Positions 43,774 through 52,439 of a stretch of DNA of 63,355 nucleotides are shown here, piece after piece. The stretch covers positions 1 through 63,355 of the forward strand of contig CAIOTJ010000392.1 of the NCBI GenBank assembly GCA_903861195.1. The letters are read 5' to 3'. Within the stretch, counting starts at the first letter, position 1, and each line of letters begins with the position of its first letter. The notes under the pieces are model-generated. The model ran no database searches. It was not told where the DNA came from and saw nothing but the letters and a program-made list of their open reading frames with translations. A program made the position numbers and the translations under genes. This DNA comes from an uncultured Planctomycetaceae bacterium. GTDB lineage: Bacteria; Planctomycetota; Planctomycetia; Planctomycetales; Planctomycetaceae.

Positions 43774-45210
43774 TTATCGGGCAGCCACCAGAGCGGCACG
43801 GGTGACAGGTCCAAGGGAAGTCCCCTTCGCTGCAAGCCGCGACACCACGCGGTACAAAAGGTCCAACGACTCCCGGGCCTGCTCAAACGTGATCACATTG
43901 GGCGGACTGATGCGGATCACATTCCCTGCAAGGGGTCCCAGCAGGTGAATGCCATCCTCTCCCGGCTCGCCCAGATAGGCGGCCTTCACAATCTCCACCG
44001 CCACATGCCGGCTGTCCAAGCCCAGTCCGGCAGCGCATTCGATACCGAACACCAACCCCTCGCCCCGCACCTTGGCGACCAGACCCGTCTCCTTCAGGCG
44101 ATTCAGTCCCTCGAAAAACAGGGGCGTCAATTTCCGGGTATGCGCCAAGACATCGGTCGCCTCGAATTCGTCCAGCGTCGCCAGCACGGAAGCACACCCC
44201 AACGGGTTCGCACTCCAGGTATCCGACGCTTCGCCGTACTTCAGGCTCGCCATCACATCCCCCCGGCCCACCACCGCCGAGACGGGCACCCCGTTCCCCA
44301 ATCCCTTCCCCATCACCACAAAATCGGGCTCGATGCCGCACGCCTCAAACGCGAACATCCGACCGGTGCGGCCGAAATTCGCCTGCACTTCGTCAAGGAT
44401 GAACAAGATGTCATGTTCATCGCAAAACCGACGCAGCAGTTGGTGGTAGGCGGCTGGCACATGATAGCTGCCACCGCCGCCGAGGTACGGCTCGGTGATC
44501 AGACAGTTGATCCGTTGACCATACTGGGCCCAGAGCGCCTCCAGTTCCGCCTGGTAGGGGGCCAGATCGAGCGTCTGGCCGTACTTTGAGACATCATCCA
44601 CTTCCTCGCGAGGAAAGCCGATGAACTTCACTCTCGGATCGCGCTCGGGGTCGGCCTCGCTGCCGGTCACCGCTCCAGCCAGTCCCTTCTTGCCATGAAA
44701 GCCATAGCGGGTCGCCAGAATCAAATCGCGGGAATTGTCCCGGTGCAGACAGGCCCACAGCGCCTTCTGAATCGCCTCGCTGCCCGAGGCGGCCCACATC
44801 ACCGTGTCCAACCGTCGGCCGCCGGGCCACGACTGCACATTCCTCACCAGCCTGCGGACCGACTCGGCCTCAATCGGGGTGATGGCGTTGTAAGCGGTCA
44901 TCGTCACCGCCTCGACAAATTCCTCCGCCGCCGCCGGGCCGCCCCCCAGCATTTCGGGCGTCCAAGCCATGTAGTGGGCGAACCGCTGCAGCCACCTCCG
45001 CGGATTGTGCCCAAGGTTGGCCACCAGCACTCCCGAGGTGTAGTCGTAGAGCCGCCGCCCCTCCGGCGTGTAGTGGAACACCCCGGCCGATCGAGCCAGG
45101 ACTCCCTGGCTGGGAGTGAAGGTCCGTAAGGCCACTGGCTCCTGAGCGGCGATTATGGCGCGGACCTGGTTGGACGCGGGTTCACTCGCGAACTGGATGG
45201 GCGTGATCAT
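43774..45210 (-). CDS. Class III PLP-dependent aminotransferase
   Basis: 478 residues with the class III fold: YDYTSGVLVANLGHNP near the N terminus, ASGSEAIQKALW, ATRYGFHGKKG, LITEPYLGGGGSYHVPAAYHQLLRRFCDEHD, the PLP-binding Asp273 in ILDEVQANFGRTG and the Schiff-base lysine Lys302 in VMGKGLGNG. It transfers an amino group between an omega-amino compound and a keto acid; candidates range from ornithine- or 4-aminobutyrate-type substrates to an alanine-glyoxylate type, and the sequence does not decide. ATG 45210 starts the conserved part; a 35-residue in-frame extension upstream is not typical. Divergent from the sulfite-oxidase-like gene. Confidence 0.9.
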   Translation of the reverse strand: MITPIQFASEPASNQVRAIIAAQEPVALRTFTPSQGVLARSAGVFHYTPEGRRLYDYTSGVLVANLGHNPRRWLQRFAHYMAWTPEMLGGGPAAAEEFVEAVTMTAYNAITPIEAESVRRLVRNVQSWPGGRRLDTVMWAASGSEAIQKALWACLHRDNSRDLILATRYGFHGKKGLAGAVTGSEADPERDPRVKFIGFPREEVDDVSKYGQTLDLAPYQAELEALWAQYGQRINCLITEPYLGGGGSYHVPAAYHQLLRRFCDEHDILFILDEVQANFGRTGRMFAFEACGIEPDFVVMGKGLGNGVPVSAVVGRGDVMASLKYGEASDTWSANPLGCASVLATLDEFEATDVLAHTRKLTPLFFEGLNRLKETGLVAKVRGEGLVFGIECAAGLGLDSRHVAVEIVKAAYLGEPGEDGIHLLGPLAGNVIRISPPNVITFEQARESLDLLYRVVSRLAAKGTSLGPVTRAALVAAR

Positions 45211-45457
45211 GGCCGGCGAAGTGGAGGGCAGGATGCGAAACCAAATCCCCAGAGGGAGGAACCAAGAGTTTACTCGATCGACCCCTCCCCAGACCAGACC
45301 GTCCCAAGGCGACACGGGAAGCCGCCCGCTCCGCTGTCCCGCTCCATACTCCCCCGGGTATATTACTTCTCTCGATTTCCTTGATGCCCCGTCCTGCCCC
45401 GGTTGTGCCAGGCCAATCTACTCCGGGGCGTCGCGGTTTCCCTGCACCGTGCCCACC

Positions 45458-46672
45458 ATGTCCATCCCGCTCCCCTCTGCCGCCAGTCCAGTGTCCCTCT
45501 CCCGTCGTCACTGGCTGGCCTGCGCATCAGCGGCCGCTGCCGTCCTGGCCAACCCCAGCAGCCGGTCGGCCCGCGCCCAGGATCTGGTCACGCTGCCCGA
45601 CGGGAAATTACTGATTGTCCGCACGCCCCGACCGCTGAACGCAGAACCCGCGCTGCACCGGCTGGCCGAACGCTGGATCACTCCGTTGGAATCGTTCTTC
45701 ATCCGCAGCCACGGAAATGTACCCCAGCTGGATGCCGCCGCCTATCGCCTGTCGATCGAGGGGCTGGTCGAACGTCCCCAGACCCTTTCGCTGGACGAAC
45801 TTGCCGGCCGGTTCCCCCAGGTCGACCAGACCGCCACTCTCACCTGTGCCGGGAACCGCCGCGATGAATTCGCCTTTCCCAGAATCAGTGGCGTCCCCTG
45901 GAATGCCGGGGCGATCGGAAATGCCCGGTGGACGGGAATTCCCCTGCGGAATCTGCTGGAGGGGTGCGGCCTGAAGCCCGAAGCCCGCCACATCTGGTTT
46001 GAGGGGGCCGACCAGATCACCGACCATGGAACGACCTTTCCGTTTGGTGGATCGATTCCCATCGAACGGGCACTGGCGGGGAACGACCATACGGGACTCC
46101 CGCTGCTGGCCACCCATATGAACGATCTCCCCCTCACTCCATCGCACGGGGCCCCGCTGCGGATGGTGGTCCCGGGGTTCATCGGGGCCCGCAGTGTCAA
46201 GTGGCTGACCCGACTGGTCGTCAGCGATCGCCCCTCTCCGAACCATTACCACGCCGACGCCTACAAGCTGCTCACGGACGACTCTCCCGACGCCCTGGCG
46301 GCCGCCCATCCCATCCATGAATACGTCCTCAACTCGGTGATCGCTCCTCCCGAGGAGGGACTGCGGCCCCGCGACGGACACGTGTCGGTGCGGGGCTTCG
46401 CCCTCGCCGGGGGCACCGCCGGCACCAGCCTGCGGCGGGTCGAGGTCTCGGCTGACGACGGCCAAACCTGGACCACCGCCCGCCTGGTCTCCCCCACCCG
46501 GGACTACTGTTGGGTTCTCTGGCAGGCCACGCTCCCCATTACCCCCCAGACTCGCAGCGTCTGTGTGCGGGCCGCCGACTCCACCGGGCAAATCCAACCC
46601 CGTGAGATGGTGCGAAACCTCAAGGGCTACCAATACAATGCCTGGCACCGGGTGGCACTGACGAACTCCTGA
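45458..46672 (+). CDS. Sulfite oxidase family molybdopterin-dependent oxidoreductase (exported)
   Basis: 404 residues. The Tat-like leader has SRRHWLACASAAAAVLA (15-31). The oxidoreductase domain carries the molybdenum-ligating Cys130 in TATLTCAGNRR and the family features WNAGAIGNARWTGIPLRNLLEGCG, FPFGGSIPIERAL, and GAPLRMVVPGFIGARSVKWL. The C-terminal dimerisation domain (SVRGFALAGGTAGTSLRRVEVSADDGQTW) is complete. There is no cytochrome domain, so it resembles plant-type or SorA-like enzymes that oxidise sulfite or related substrates in the periplasm with an external electron acceptor. Start ATG 45458 directly precedes the leader. Confidence 0.9.
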   Translation: MSIPLPSAASPVSLSRRHWLACASAAAAVLANPSSRSARAQDLVTLPDGKLLIVRTPRPLNAEPALHRLAERWITPLESFFIRSHGNVPQLDAAAYRLSIEGLVERPQTLSLDELAGRFPQVDQTATLTCAGNRRDEFAFPRISGVPWNAGAIGNARWTGIPLRNLLEGCGLKPEARHIWFEGADQITDHGTTFPFGGSIPIERALAGNDHTGLPLLATHMNDLPLTPSHGAPLRMVVPGFIGARSVKWLTRLVVSDRPSPNHYHADAYKLLTDDSPDALAAAHPIHEYVLNSVIAPPEEGLRPRDGHVSVRGFALAGGTAGTSLRRVEVSADDGQTWTTARLVSPTRDYCWVLWQATLPITPQTRSVCVRAADSTGQIQPREMVRNLKGYQYNAWHRVALTNS

Positions 46673-46757
46673 ACGCCCGGTGCATGGCCTGTGCTGCCAG
46701 CCTGTCTCGGGCGGCAGCAGCCCCCTTTTTCCAGACAGCCCCCTCGCCCACCTCGGG

Positions 46758-47471
46758 ATGACAGTCGACTCCCTGCTGGTCGCACTCTGCACCTACAACG
46801 AGTGCGAAAACATCGAGGCTCTGCTGCCCGAAATCTGGCGGGTGGTTCCGCAGGCCCACATTCTGGTGGTCGACGACAATTCCCCGGATGGCACGGGAAC
46901 ACTGGTTGCCGACTGGATGACCCGCGAACCGCGTTTGCGGCTGCTGGCCCGCCCAGGCAAACTTGGCCTGGGAACAGCCACGCTCGCCGCCCTGCAATAC
47001 GCCGTCGACCACAATTACGCCTGGGTCGCCAACCTCGATGCCGACTTCAGTCACCCTCCCGACACCCTCGAATCTCTGCTCCGGCAGACCCCTGGCCATG
47101 ATGTGGTACTGGCGTCCCGTTATGTTCCGGGAGGGGGAGTCGCCGGCTGGCCCTGGTACCGGCATGCGATGAGCTGGTCGATCAATCTCTTCGCCCGACT
47201 CTTGCTGCGGCTGCCAGTGCGCGACTGCAGTGGCTCATTTCGGGTCTACCGGGTCGCACAGGTGCGGCAGCTCGATCTGGGGCGGTTCTTGTCGACCGGC
47301 TACTCGGTCCTGGAAGAACTGCTCTACCGCCTTCGCCGCCAGGGAGCCCGGTTCTGCGAGGTTCCCTACCAGTTTGCCGAGCGCCGCCACGGATACTCGA
47401 AGATCCGCCTCACCGAAGGGCTGCGGGCGGGTCTGATCATTCTGCGGTTGGCGCTCGGACTGGCAGGCTGA
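46758..47471 (+). CDS. Polyprenol monophosphomannose synthase-like glycosyltransferase (GT2)
   Basis: 237 residues of the DPM1-like GT2 fold: VALCTYNECENIEALLPEI, VVDDNSPDGTG, GLGTATLAALQYA, NLDADFSHPPDTL (the DAD metal motif), VLASRYVPGGGVAGWPWYRHAMSW, CSGSFRVYR and RRHGYSKI. It would transfer a hexose, probably mannose, from GDP-sugar to polyprenyl phosphate on the cytoplasmic face; there is no C-terminal membrane domain. Such a lipid-linked sugar is the donor used by GT39-like proteins such as the one at 36941. ATG 46758 begins the conserved part; an in-frame start at 46680 gives an unusual extension. Confidence 0.88.
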   Translation: MTVDSLLVALCTYNECENIEALLPEIWRVVPQAHILVVDDNSPDGTGTLVADWMTREPRLRLLARPGKLGLGTATLAALQYAVDHNYAWVANLDADFSHPPDTLESLLRQTPGHDVVLASRYVPGGGVAGWPWYRHAMSWSINLFARLLLRLPVRDCSGSFRVYRVAQVRQLDLGRFLSTGYSVLEELLYRLRRQGARFCEVPYQFAERRHGYSKIRLTEGLRAGLIILRLALGLAG

Positions 47472-47553
47472 GACACAGCCGACCAACGCCCCGGGACGGA
47501 CAGACGGAATAATTCCGACATTTCTGGGGTGCCTCGCCCCTGCTCCAATGCAC

Positions 47554-47586
47554 GAGGGCCAGCGCGTGAACAACGCGCCGGCCCTC
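47554..47586. terminator. Long hairpin between convergent genes
   Basis: GAGGGCC-A-GCGCGT (47554-47567) pairs with ACGCGC-C-GGCCCTC (47573-47586), a 14-position stem with one A/C mismatch and a 5-base loop. It lies between the stops of the GT2 gene (plus) and the secreted protein gene (minus). No T tract follows on either strand, so it may be a bidirectional 3'-end hairpin rather than a classical terminator. Confidence 0.5.
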
Positions 47587-47630
47587 AGCTTCAGGGCAAA
47601 GAATCCATCGAGATCCTGCCACGCAGCGAT

Positions 47631-48629
47631 TTACCGCGTGTTGATGTAGAGAGTCGGGTCATCGACGATCCAGGGGGTCGACATCGACCGCCCGTCATCC
47701 ATGTTGACCACGTTGAAGAAGAAGGTGGTCATTCGCTGGGCGGTGAAGCCATACGGACGCTGGGTCGAGATGTGATCCCGCTCGGTCAGTGGTTCAATAC
47801 CGGAGTGGGCGTAGTAATGCACCAGGCCATCGGGGGTGACCGAGATCCCCAGGGTCCACCACCCCGGCTCGGTGATCATGGGACCGGGAACTTCTTCTCC
47901 CCGTGAACCAGCCCGAATCAGCAGCATGGCCGAGTCTTCCTTGTGCCCGTCCGTCTTGCTGTGGAACTGGATGAAAAAGCCAGGCCAGTACTGCTCCACC
48001 TTCGTGGTCGTCGTGGGGAAGCCCTCACCCCGGAACATACGGCGGAACTGGGTCTTCACCGTCTCGGTCTTGGTCGTCTCCAACTCCACCCGGAAGCCGA
48101 AGGAAGACCCCGTCCGACGCTCCCACTGTTCCCAGGGGGGCAGGTACACACGCACGACGCAACTGGGATTCTGGTTGACCGAAATCGGCCCCCCCAGCAT
48201 GGTGGTGACGTTCACCAACAGATCGTCCTGCTGTTGCTTCCGGGAAATGAAATTCGGCACGCCGGTGTAGAGCGACTGCAGCAGCAACGCGCCGTTGCTG
48301 CCCGGAATCCCCCCGGGGGGAGTGGGAACCCGCTTCACCACGTCGGGCTCGCCACGATAGGTGCTCTCGTAAATGCGCTGGTTCTTCGAGATTCCCGAAG
48401 GTAGTCGATCCTGCTTGTCGAGATTCGAACTCGCCTTGGGAGGATTGGGATAAAACTCCCAATCTTCGGCTTCAAAGTCATCGCCGACGCGGTCGACCTT
48501 TTGCCCACGCCCGGGTACTGTCCGGGCGCGGAACTGGGCGGTCACCGTGCCGGCCCCGACGAAAGCCACCAAACCAATCAGGCACAACCGGCGCAGCTGG
48601 CTCGGCTGGAAGAGCTTGTGGAACACCAT
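47631..48629 (-). CDS. Secreted protein of unknown function
   Basis: 332 residues with a signal peptide (LRRLCLIGLVAFVGAGTVTAQ). The mature part begins with a charged, proline-rich stretch (GDDFEAEDWEFYPNPPKASS) and continues as a beta-rich domain with SCVVRVYLPPWEQWERRTGSSFGFRVELET, VEQYWPGFFIQFHS, GWWTLGISVTPDGLVHYYAHSG and an end that reads PWIVDDPTLYINTR. I recognise no catalytic motif or named family; the beta pattern faintly recalls concanavalin-like folds. ATG 48629 starts right before the leader. Regions flanking it up to 48855 contain no other feature. Confidence 0.7.
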   Translation of the reverse strand: MVFHKLFQPSQLRRLCLIGLVAFVGAGTVTAQFRARTVPGRGQKVDRVGDDFEAEDWEFYPNPPKASSNLDKQDRLPSGISKNQRIYESTYRGEPDVVKRVPTPPGGIPGSNGALLLQSLYTGVPNFISRKQQQDDLLVNVTTMLGGPISVNQNPSCVVRVYLPPWEQWERRTGSSFGFRVELETTKTETVKTQFRRMFRGEGFPTTTTKVEQYWPGFFIQFHSKTDGHKEDSAMLLIRAGSRGEEVPGPMITEPGWWTLGISVTPDGLVHYYAHSGIEPLTERDHISTQRPYGFTAQRMTTFFFNVVNMDDGRSMSTPWIVDDPTLYINTR

Positions 48630-48855
48630 GGCAGACGAACCCCGGGGGCGAATGTAAGCACTCAACCGGCGGTCGTCGGGCGGCGCCACGCGCAAGCAGT
48701 TCGACCCGAAAGGCGTCCCTGCCAGGGTGATCCGCCGCGCCGGAGCACGACCGATTTCACCGCCAAGATCGGCCAGAACGTCACCCGCTCTTCCCAGAGA
48801 GCAGACGCCCCGACCGCAGAGCCCCGATCTTACCCAACCATTACGCGACTGAAAA

Positions 48856-49299
48856 TCATGCAGCTCCTGAATGCTGCCGCGCGCCCCCTTGCAACAGCCG
48901 CAATACCGGCAAATTCCCCTCGGGAAACACCCGCTGAGCGAGTTCCTCCCGGGGGACCCACCGGAATCCGCTGTGTTCCCCAGCTACCTGTCGTGGGTCC
49001 GCCGGCTCGCACCACCAGAAGTTCAGGTCGAACGTCCCATGCGGGTATTCGAACCGCCGGGTGAGCAGCAACTCGAGAGCCCGCACCGGCAGCCCCGTCT
49101 CTTCCAGGCACTCCCGTTCCGCACACAAACGGGGAGATTCCCCGGGCAGGCATTTGCCTCCGGGGAATTCCGAACAGCCGGCGAGATCTGCTCCCGGGGG
49201 GCGAATTCCCACCAGGAAACGATTGGCATGTTCGACGATCGCGATGCCAATGGTCTTCAGCGGTGCCGCAGACCGGGGCGAGTGGGACAACGTATTCAT
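48856..49299 (-). CDS. Nudix hydrolase (MutT-like)
   Basis: 147 residues. The Nudix box is complete: GGKCLPGESPRLCAERECLEETG, read as GxxxxxE then seven residues and REUxEExG. The N terminus has TIGIAIVEHANRFLVGIRPPGADLAGCSEFPGG, as in MutT-type pyrophosphatases, and the C-terminal end has HSGFRWVPREEL. It hydrolyses nucleoside diphosphates linked to other groups, perhaps oxidised nucleotides. The chosen ATG 49299 drops a 32-residue extension (to 49395) that looks non-conserved. It is 150 bases downstream of fabI on the same strand. Confidence 0.88.
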   Translation of the reverse strand: MNTLSHSPRSAAPLKTIGIAIVEHANRFLVGIRPPGADLAGCSEFPGGKCLPGESPRLCAERECLEETGLPVRALELLLTRRFEYPHGTFDLNFWWCEPADPRQVAGEHSGFRWVPREELAQRVFPEGNLPVLRLLQGGARQHSGAA

Positions 49300-49449
49300 C
49301 AGGCTTCCTTGCGAATCAAGCAACTTTTCCCGAGAAACTCTCCCGAGAAATTCCCCCCAGATCAGTTCACTGTCGAGCCACTCCGCGAGACGCAATCCTT
49401 CGGTCCCGCGGAGACAATCGACTCCCGGTCAAACCTCCCCACGTCGTGG

Positions 49450-50256
49450 CTACAGCTTGGCGTCGGCCGGCGGGGCCCCCATCACGTGGAAGCCAGCGTC
49501 GACGTGGACCACCTCTCCGGTCACCCCGCTCGCCAGGTCGCTCAGCAGGTACATGCCGGTCTTGCCCACTTCCTCGGCAGTCACGTTACGCCGCATCGGG
49601 GCCATCGCGGGATACAGCTTCAGCATCACATCGAAATCGCCAACGGCCGAACTGCTCAGCGTCTTCAGCGGACCGGCGCTCAGACCATTGACCCGCATGT
49701 TCACTGGGCCAAGTTCGTGGGCCAGGTAAGTCAACAGCGACTCGAGCGCCGCCTTGCAAACACCCATGATGTTGTAGCCGGGAATCACCTTTTCCCCGCC
49801 GAGGTAGGTCAGGGTGAGAATGCTCCCCCCGGGATTGAGCACCGCGCGGGCCCGCCGTGTAATCGCGAGCAGACTGTAGACCGAGATGTCCATCGACTGC
49901 AAAAAGCCCCCGCGGCTGCAGTCATAGACGTGGCCCTTGAGGTCGTCGATGGGGGCATAGGCAATCGAGTGCAGCACGAAGTCGAGCCCTCCCAGAGCCT
50001 CTTTCGCCTGCTGGAAGACCCGATCGATGTCTTCTTCTTTCTGCACGTCGCAGGGGGTAATCAGTTTCGCCCCCAGCGGCTCCACCAGCTTGCGGACGCG
50101 ATGTTCCATCCGGGGCCGGGCAGGGTCTTTATCGGGGAGGTGGGTGAAGCCCATCTCGGCTCCTTCCTGGTGCAGCTTCTCGGTGATGGCCCACGCGATC
50201 GAATGATCGTTCGCAATCCCAAACACCAGACCCTTCTTGCCAGTGAACAAACCCAT
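49450..50256 (-). CDS. fabI: Enoyl-[acyl-carrier-protein] reductase (NADH), FabI type
   Basis: 268 residues of the short-chain dehydrogenase superfamily: [16 protein letters not shown] for the dinucleotide fold, [21 protein letters not shown], and the FabI active site Tyr151, Tyr161 and Lys168 in [20 protein letters not shown] (equivalent to E. coli Tyr146, Tyr156, Lys163). It reduces the enoyl-ACP double bond in the last step of each fatty-acid elongation cycle. ATG 50256 has GGGAG 9 bases upstream; longer in-frame readings to 50475 overlap the kinase gene and are not coding. Confidence 0.96.
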   Translation of the reverse strand: MGLFTGKKGLVFGIANDHSIAWAITEKLHQEGAEMGFTHLPDKDPARPRMEHRVRKLVEPLGAKLITPCDVQKEEDIDRVFQQAKEALGGLDFVLHSIAYAPIDDLKGHVYDCSRGGFLQSMDISVYSLLAITRRARAVLNPGGSILTLTYLGGEKVIPGYNIMGVCKAALESLLTYLAHELGPVNMRVNGLSAGPLKTLSSSAVGDFDVMLKLYPAMAPMRRNVTAEEVGKTGMYLLSDLASGVTGEVVHVDAGFHVMGAPPADAKL

Positions 50257-50432
50257 TCCGTCAATCTCCCGACGAACACAAACCGAACGCAACGCGCGCC
50301 CTGTCGTCCGGGACACTCCCCGAACCGCGGCGTGCGTGACACAAGAACACCGGCGGTGACAATATCGATTCAACGCCGGTTTGGAAAGTTCGCCTCCTGA
50401 ACACCGCCTCCCCACTCCTTTCGAAGGGACTC

Positions 50433-52046
50433 TCAACCCCGTTCGAAATCTCCGGTCGCAGCGGCCATGTCCCACGTCGCCAACACCGGCCCAACCTGCC
50501 GCAGCAACTCGTCTGGCGGCGCAGTGGTCGTCACCCGGCAGGTTCGCCGCATGGTCACCGCGTCGATCGGCTCCCAGTGCGCGCGGGCCTGCAGATACAC
50601 CTGCCAGTCGGCGTCACTGACATCCCCGCGGCGTTGCGCGAGCCGGTCTCGCACCACATCTTCGGGTCCTTCACAGATCAGCCAGCCAGTGGGAACCGCC
50701 AGCCGGTCAGCGGCGCTCAGGAAGGCCTGCCGTTGGCAGATCCGGGAAAACATCGCATCCACCACCACCCTTTCCCCCCGACAGATCGCCCCCTCGGCCT
50801 GCCGCAAGACCTCGCCGTAGACCCGCTCAGTCATCTCGGCCGAGTACAGCCCAGGGACCGCGTGGCCCGGGTTGAGGGGATCGATTCCCGCCAGACTCTT
50901 CCGCACCACGTCACTGCGAATGACCCGCACGCCCCACGCCTCCCCCATGTGACGGGCGAGGGTCGACTTCCCACTCCCGGGTAACCCGCCCACCAGCAGC
51001 AGGCAGGCGCGCTCTCCGGGGGGCAACAACTCTCCCTGGGCCAGCAGCCAATGGGCCCGGGCACGTTGGCGTGCCTCGTCGCGCTCCTCTTCGGGAACCT
51101 CCGACTCCTCCAGCAGCATCCCCTCGACCTTCCCCCGCACTGCCGCGCGATACCCTGAATAGAGAGGCAGCAGAGAACGGCCCTCTTCGTCACCCGATTC
51201 GCGGAAATACGCCTCGGCGAAGGCCCGCGCCAGATCACGCCGTCCATGAAACTTCAGGTCCATCACCAAAAAGGCCATGTCGGCGATCGGGTCGGTATAG
51301 CGGAAGCGTTCGTTGAATTCGATGCAGTCGATCATCGCGACGTCATCCGGAGGGAGACGCTCCGGGAAGAAATAGACATGGTCGAGATGCAGATCGCCAT
51401 GGGTTTCACAGGGGACCCCTCTTTCCGCACGCGAGTCGATCAGAGAGCGGTGTTCCTCCAACAGCTCTTCCTGACGGGCCAACAGGCTGTTCCACACCGG
51501 CTCAGTAACCGTCTGCCCCAGCTGCGGCCGTGCGAGTTCGAGATTCTGCCGCAGGTTCAAAGCCACGGCCTCAAACCGGCCGAAGGAGGCAATATGCCGG
51601 TTGCGATTCGCCCCTTTGTGAAACCGGGCCAACCGTTCCCCCAGTCCGATCACCTGCTCCACTGTGACCGAACCCGCGAGCACCTGATACTGCAGTGTGG
51701 CCTCTTCCGGGAGGCGGCGCATCTTCACCCCCCACTCGATCGGGGTTCCCTCCCCTTCGAAATGCAGTCCCCGCGCGTCACGTGTGATCGGCACCACACC
51801 CAGGTAGATCGAAGCGGCTAACCGGCGATTGAGCCGCACTTCCTCCACGCAATCCTGGCGGCGCTGCTCCAACGTGCTGAAGTCGAGAAAGGGAAGCCGT
51901 ACCGGCTTGCGGATCTTGTAGGCGCAGTCGCCCCCCAGAAAGACCGCCGAGATGTGCGTTTGCCGTACGTCTACCCGGGAAACCGGAAGGGGAAAGGCTC
52001 CCGGCTGCGACAGTTGGGAGAGCAATGTGGGGAACTCGGCCGTCAT
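50433..52046 (-). CDS. Fusion of aminoglycoside-phosphotransferase-like and P-loop kinase domains
   Basis: 537 residues. The N-terminal domain (about 1-310) is a kinase-like fold with [27 protein letters not shown] (catalytic HGDxHxxH/N variant) and [26 protein letters not shown]. The C-terminal domain has Walker [11 protein letters not shown] and a downstream DVVRKSLAG and VVVDAMFS, as in gluconate/chloramphenicol-kinase-like P-loop proteins. This two-domain architecture is widespread in environmental bacteria; the substrate is unknown, and there is no reason to infer drug resistance. ATG 52046 has AGGG 10 bases upstream. Divergent from the small basic gene. Confidence 0.88.
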   Translation of the reverse strand: MTAEFPTLLSQLSQPGAFPLPVSRVDVRQTHISAVFLGGDCAYKIRKPVRLPFLDFSTLEQRRQDCVEEVRLNRRLAASIYLGVVPITRDARGLHFEGEGTPIEWGVKMRRLPEEATLQYQVLAGSVTVEQVIGLGERLARFHKGANRNRHIASFGRFEAVALNLRQNLELARPQLGQTVTEPVWNSLLARQEELLEEHRSLIDSRAERGVPCETHGDLHLDHVYFFPERLPPDDVAMIDCIEFNERFRYTDPIADMAFLVMDLKFHGRRDLARAFAEAYFRESGDEEGRSLLPLYSGYRAAVRGKVEGMLLEESEVPEEERDEARQRARAHWLLAQGELLPPGERACLLLVGGLPGSGKSTLARHMGEAWGVRVIRSDVVRKSLAGIDPLNPGHAVPGLYSAEMTERVYGEVLRQAEGAICRGERVVVDAMFSRICQRQAFLSAADRLAVPTGWLICEGPEDVVRDRLAQRRGDVSDADWQVYLQARAHWEPIDAVTMRRTCRVTTTAPPDELLRQVGPVLATWDMAAATGDFERG

Positions 52047-52074
52047 CGGTCATCACCCTAAAACGAACTCCCGC

Positions 52075-52103
52075 TTGACAAGTTGCGGCGCGCCACCTGA
52101 AAT
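52075..52103 (+). promoter_or_regulatory. Probable promoter of the lysine-rich mini-gene
   Basis: TTGACA, a perfect -35 box, is at 52075-52080 and TGAAAT (4/6 to -10) at 52098-52103, with 17 bases between. The predicted start near 52110 leaves a leader of about 80 bases before ATG 52191. The direction is right for the 59-residue gene. Confidence 0.6.
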
Positions 52104-52190
52104 TTGCCGCTGCGGGGACGTGGCCAGACACCTCATTTCCGCTAGCATACCATCCCCTTCTGGCGGCAGTCATCGAGGAGCGAAAGCGTA

Positions 52191-52370
52191 ATGGGCGGAC
52201 CAATCGTGCGGACAGGAACCACTCCGGAATTCTGGTCGAACTGGGACCGGGTCTTCGGAGGGAAGAAGGGGGCCGAGCCTGCGGCCGCTAAGAAGGCCGC
52301 GGGCAAAAAGGCTCCCAAGAGCGCCGCGAAGAAGACGGCTCCCAAGAAGGCCGCCAAGAAAAAGAAATAA
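52191..52370 (+). CDS. 59-residue protein with conserved-looking head and lysine/alanine-rich histone-H1-like tail
   Basis: ATG 52191 is preceded by GAGGAG 10 bases upstream and the frame ends at TAA 52368-52370. The first 24 residues (MGGPIVRTGTTPEFWSNWDR, then VFGG) form a compact head with two Trp and a Phe. The rest is a run of AAKKA, GKKAPK and APKKAAKKKK units: 18 lysines, alanine and proline, no acidic residue except one Glu. Such tails occur in histone-H1-like and some ribosome-associated proteins and suggest nucleic-acid binding. A TTGACA promoter lies in the upstream gap. I believe the head is recurrent in planctomycetes but could not check. It is too short for many gene finders. 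Confidence 0.75.
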   Translation: MGGPIVRTGTTPEFWSNWDRVFGGKKGAEPAAAKKAAGKKAPKSAAKKTAPKKAAKKKK

Positions 52371-52439
52371 CGCGGCAGTCGCTGGACCACCTCGACGGCG
52401 ACCTTTCCTTCCCGTGCCGCGTGTTTTTGGGCAGCTGCC

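Noticed and set aside
50433-52046. Possible aminoglycoside resistance gene
   Set aside because: The APH-like domain is fused to a P-loop kinase domain, an architecture common in environmental bacteria with no link to resistance, and no mobile element is near.
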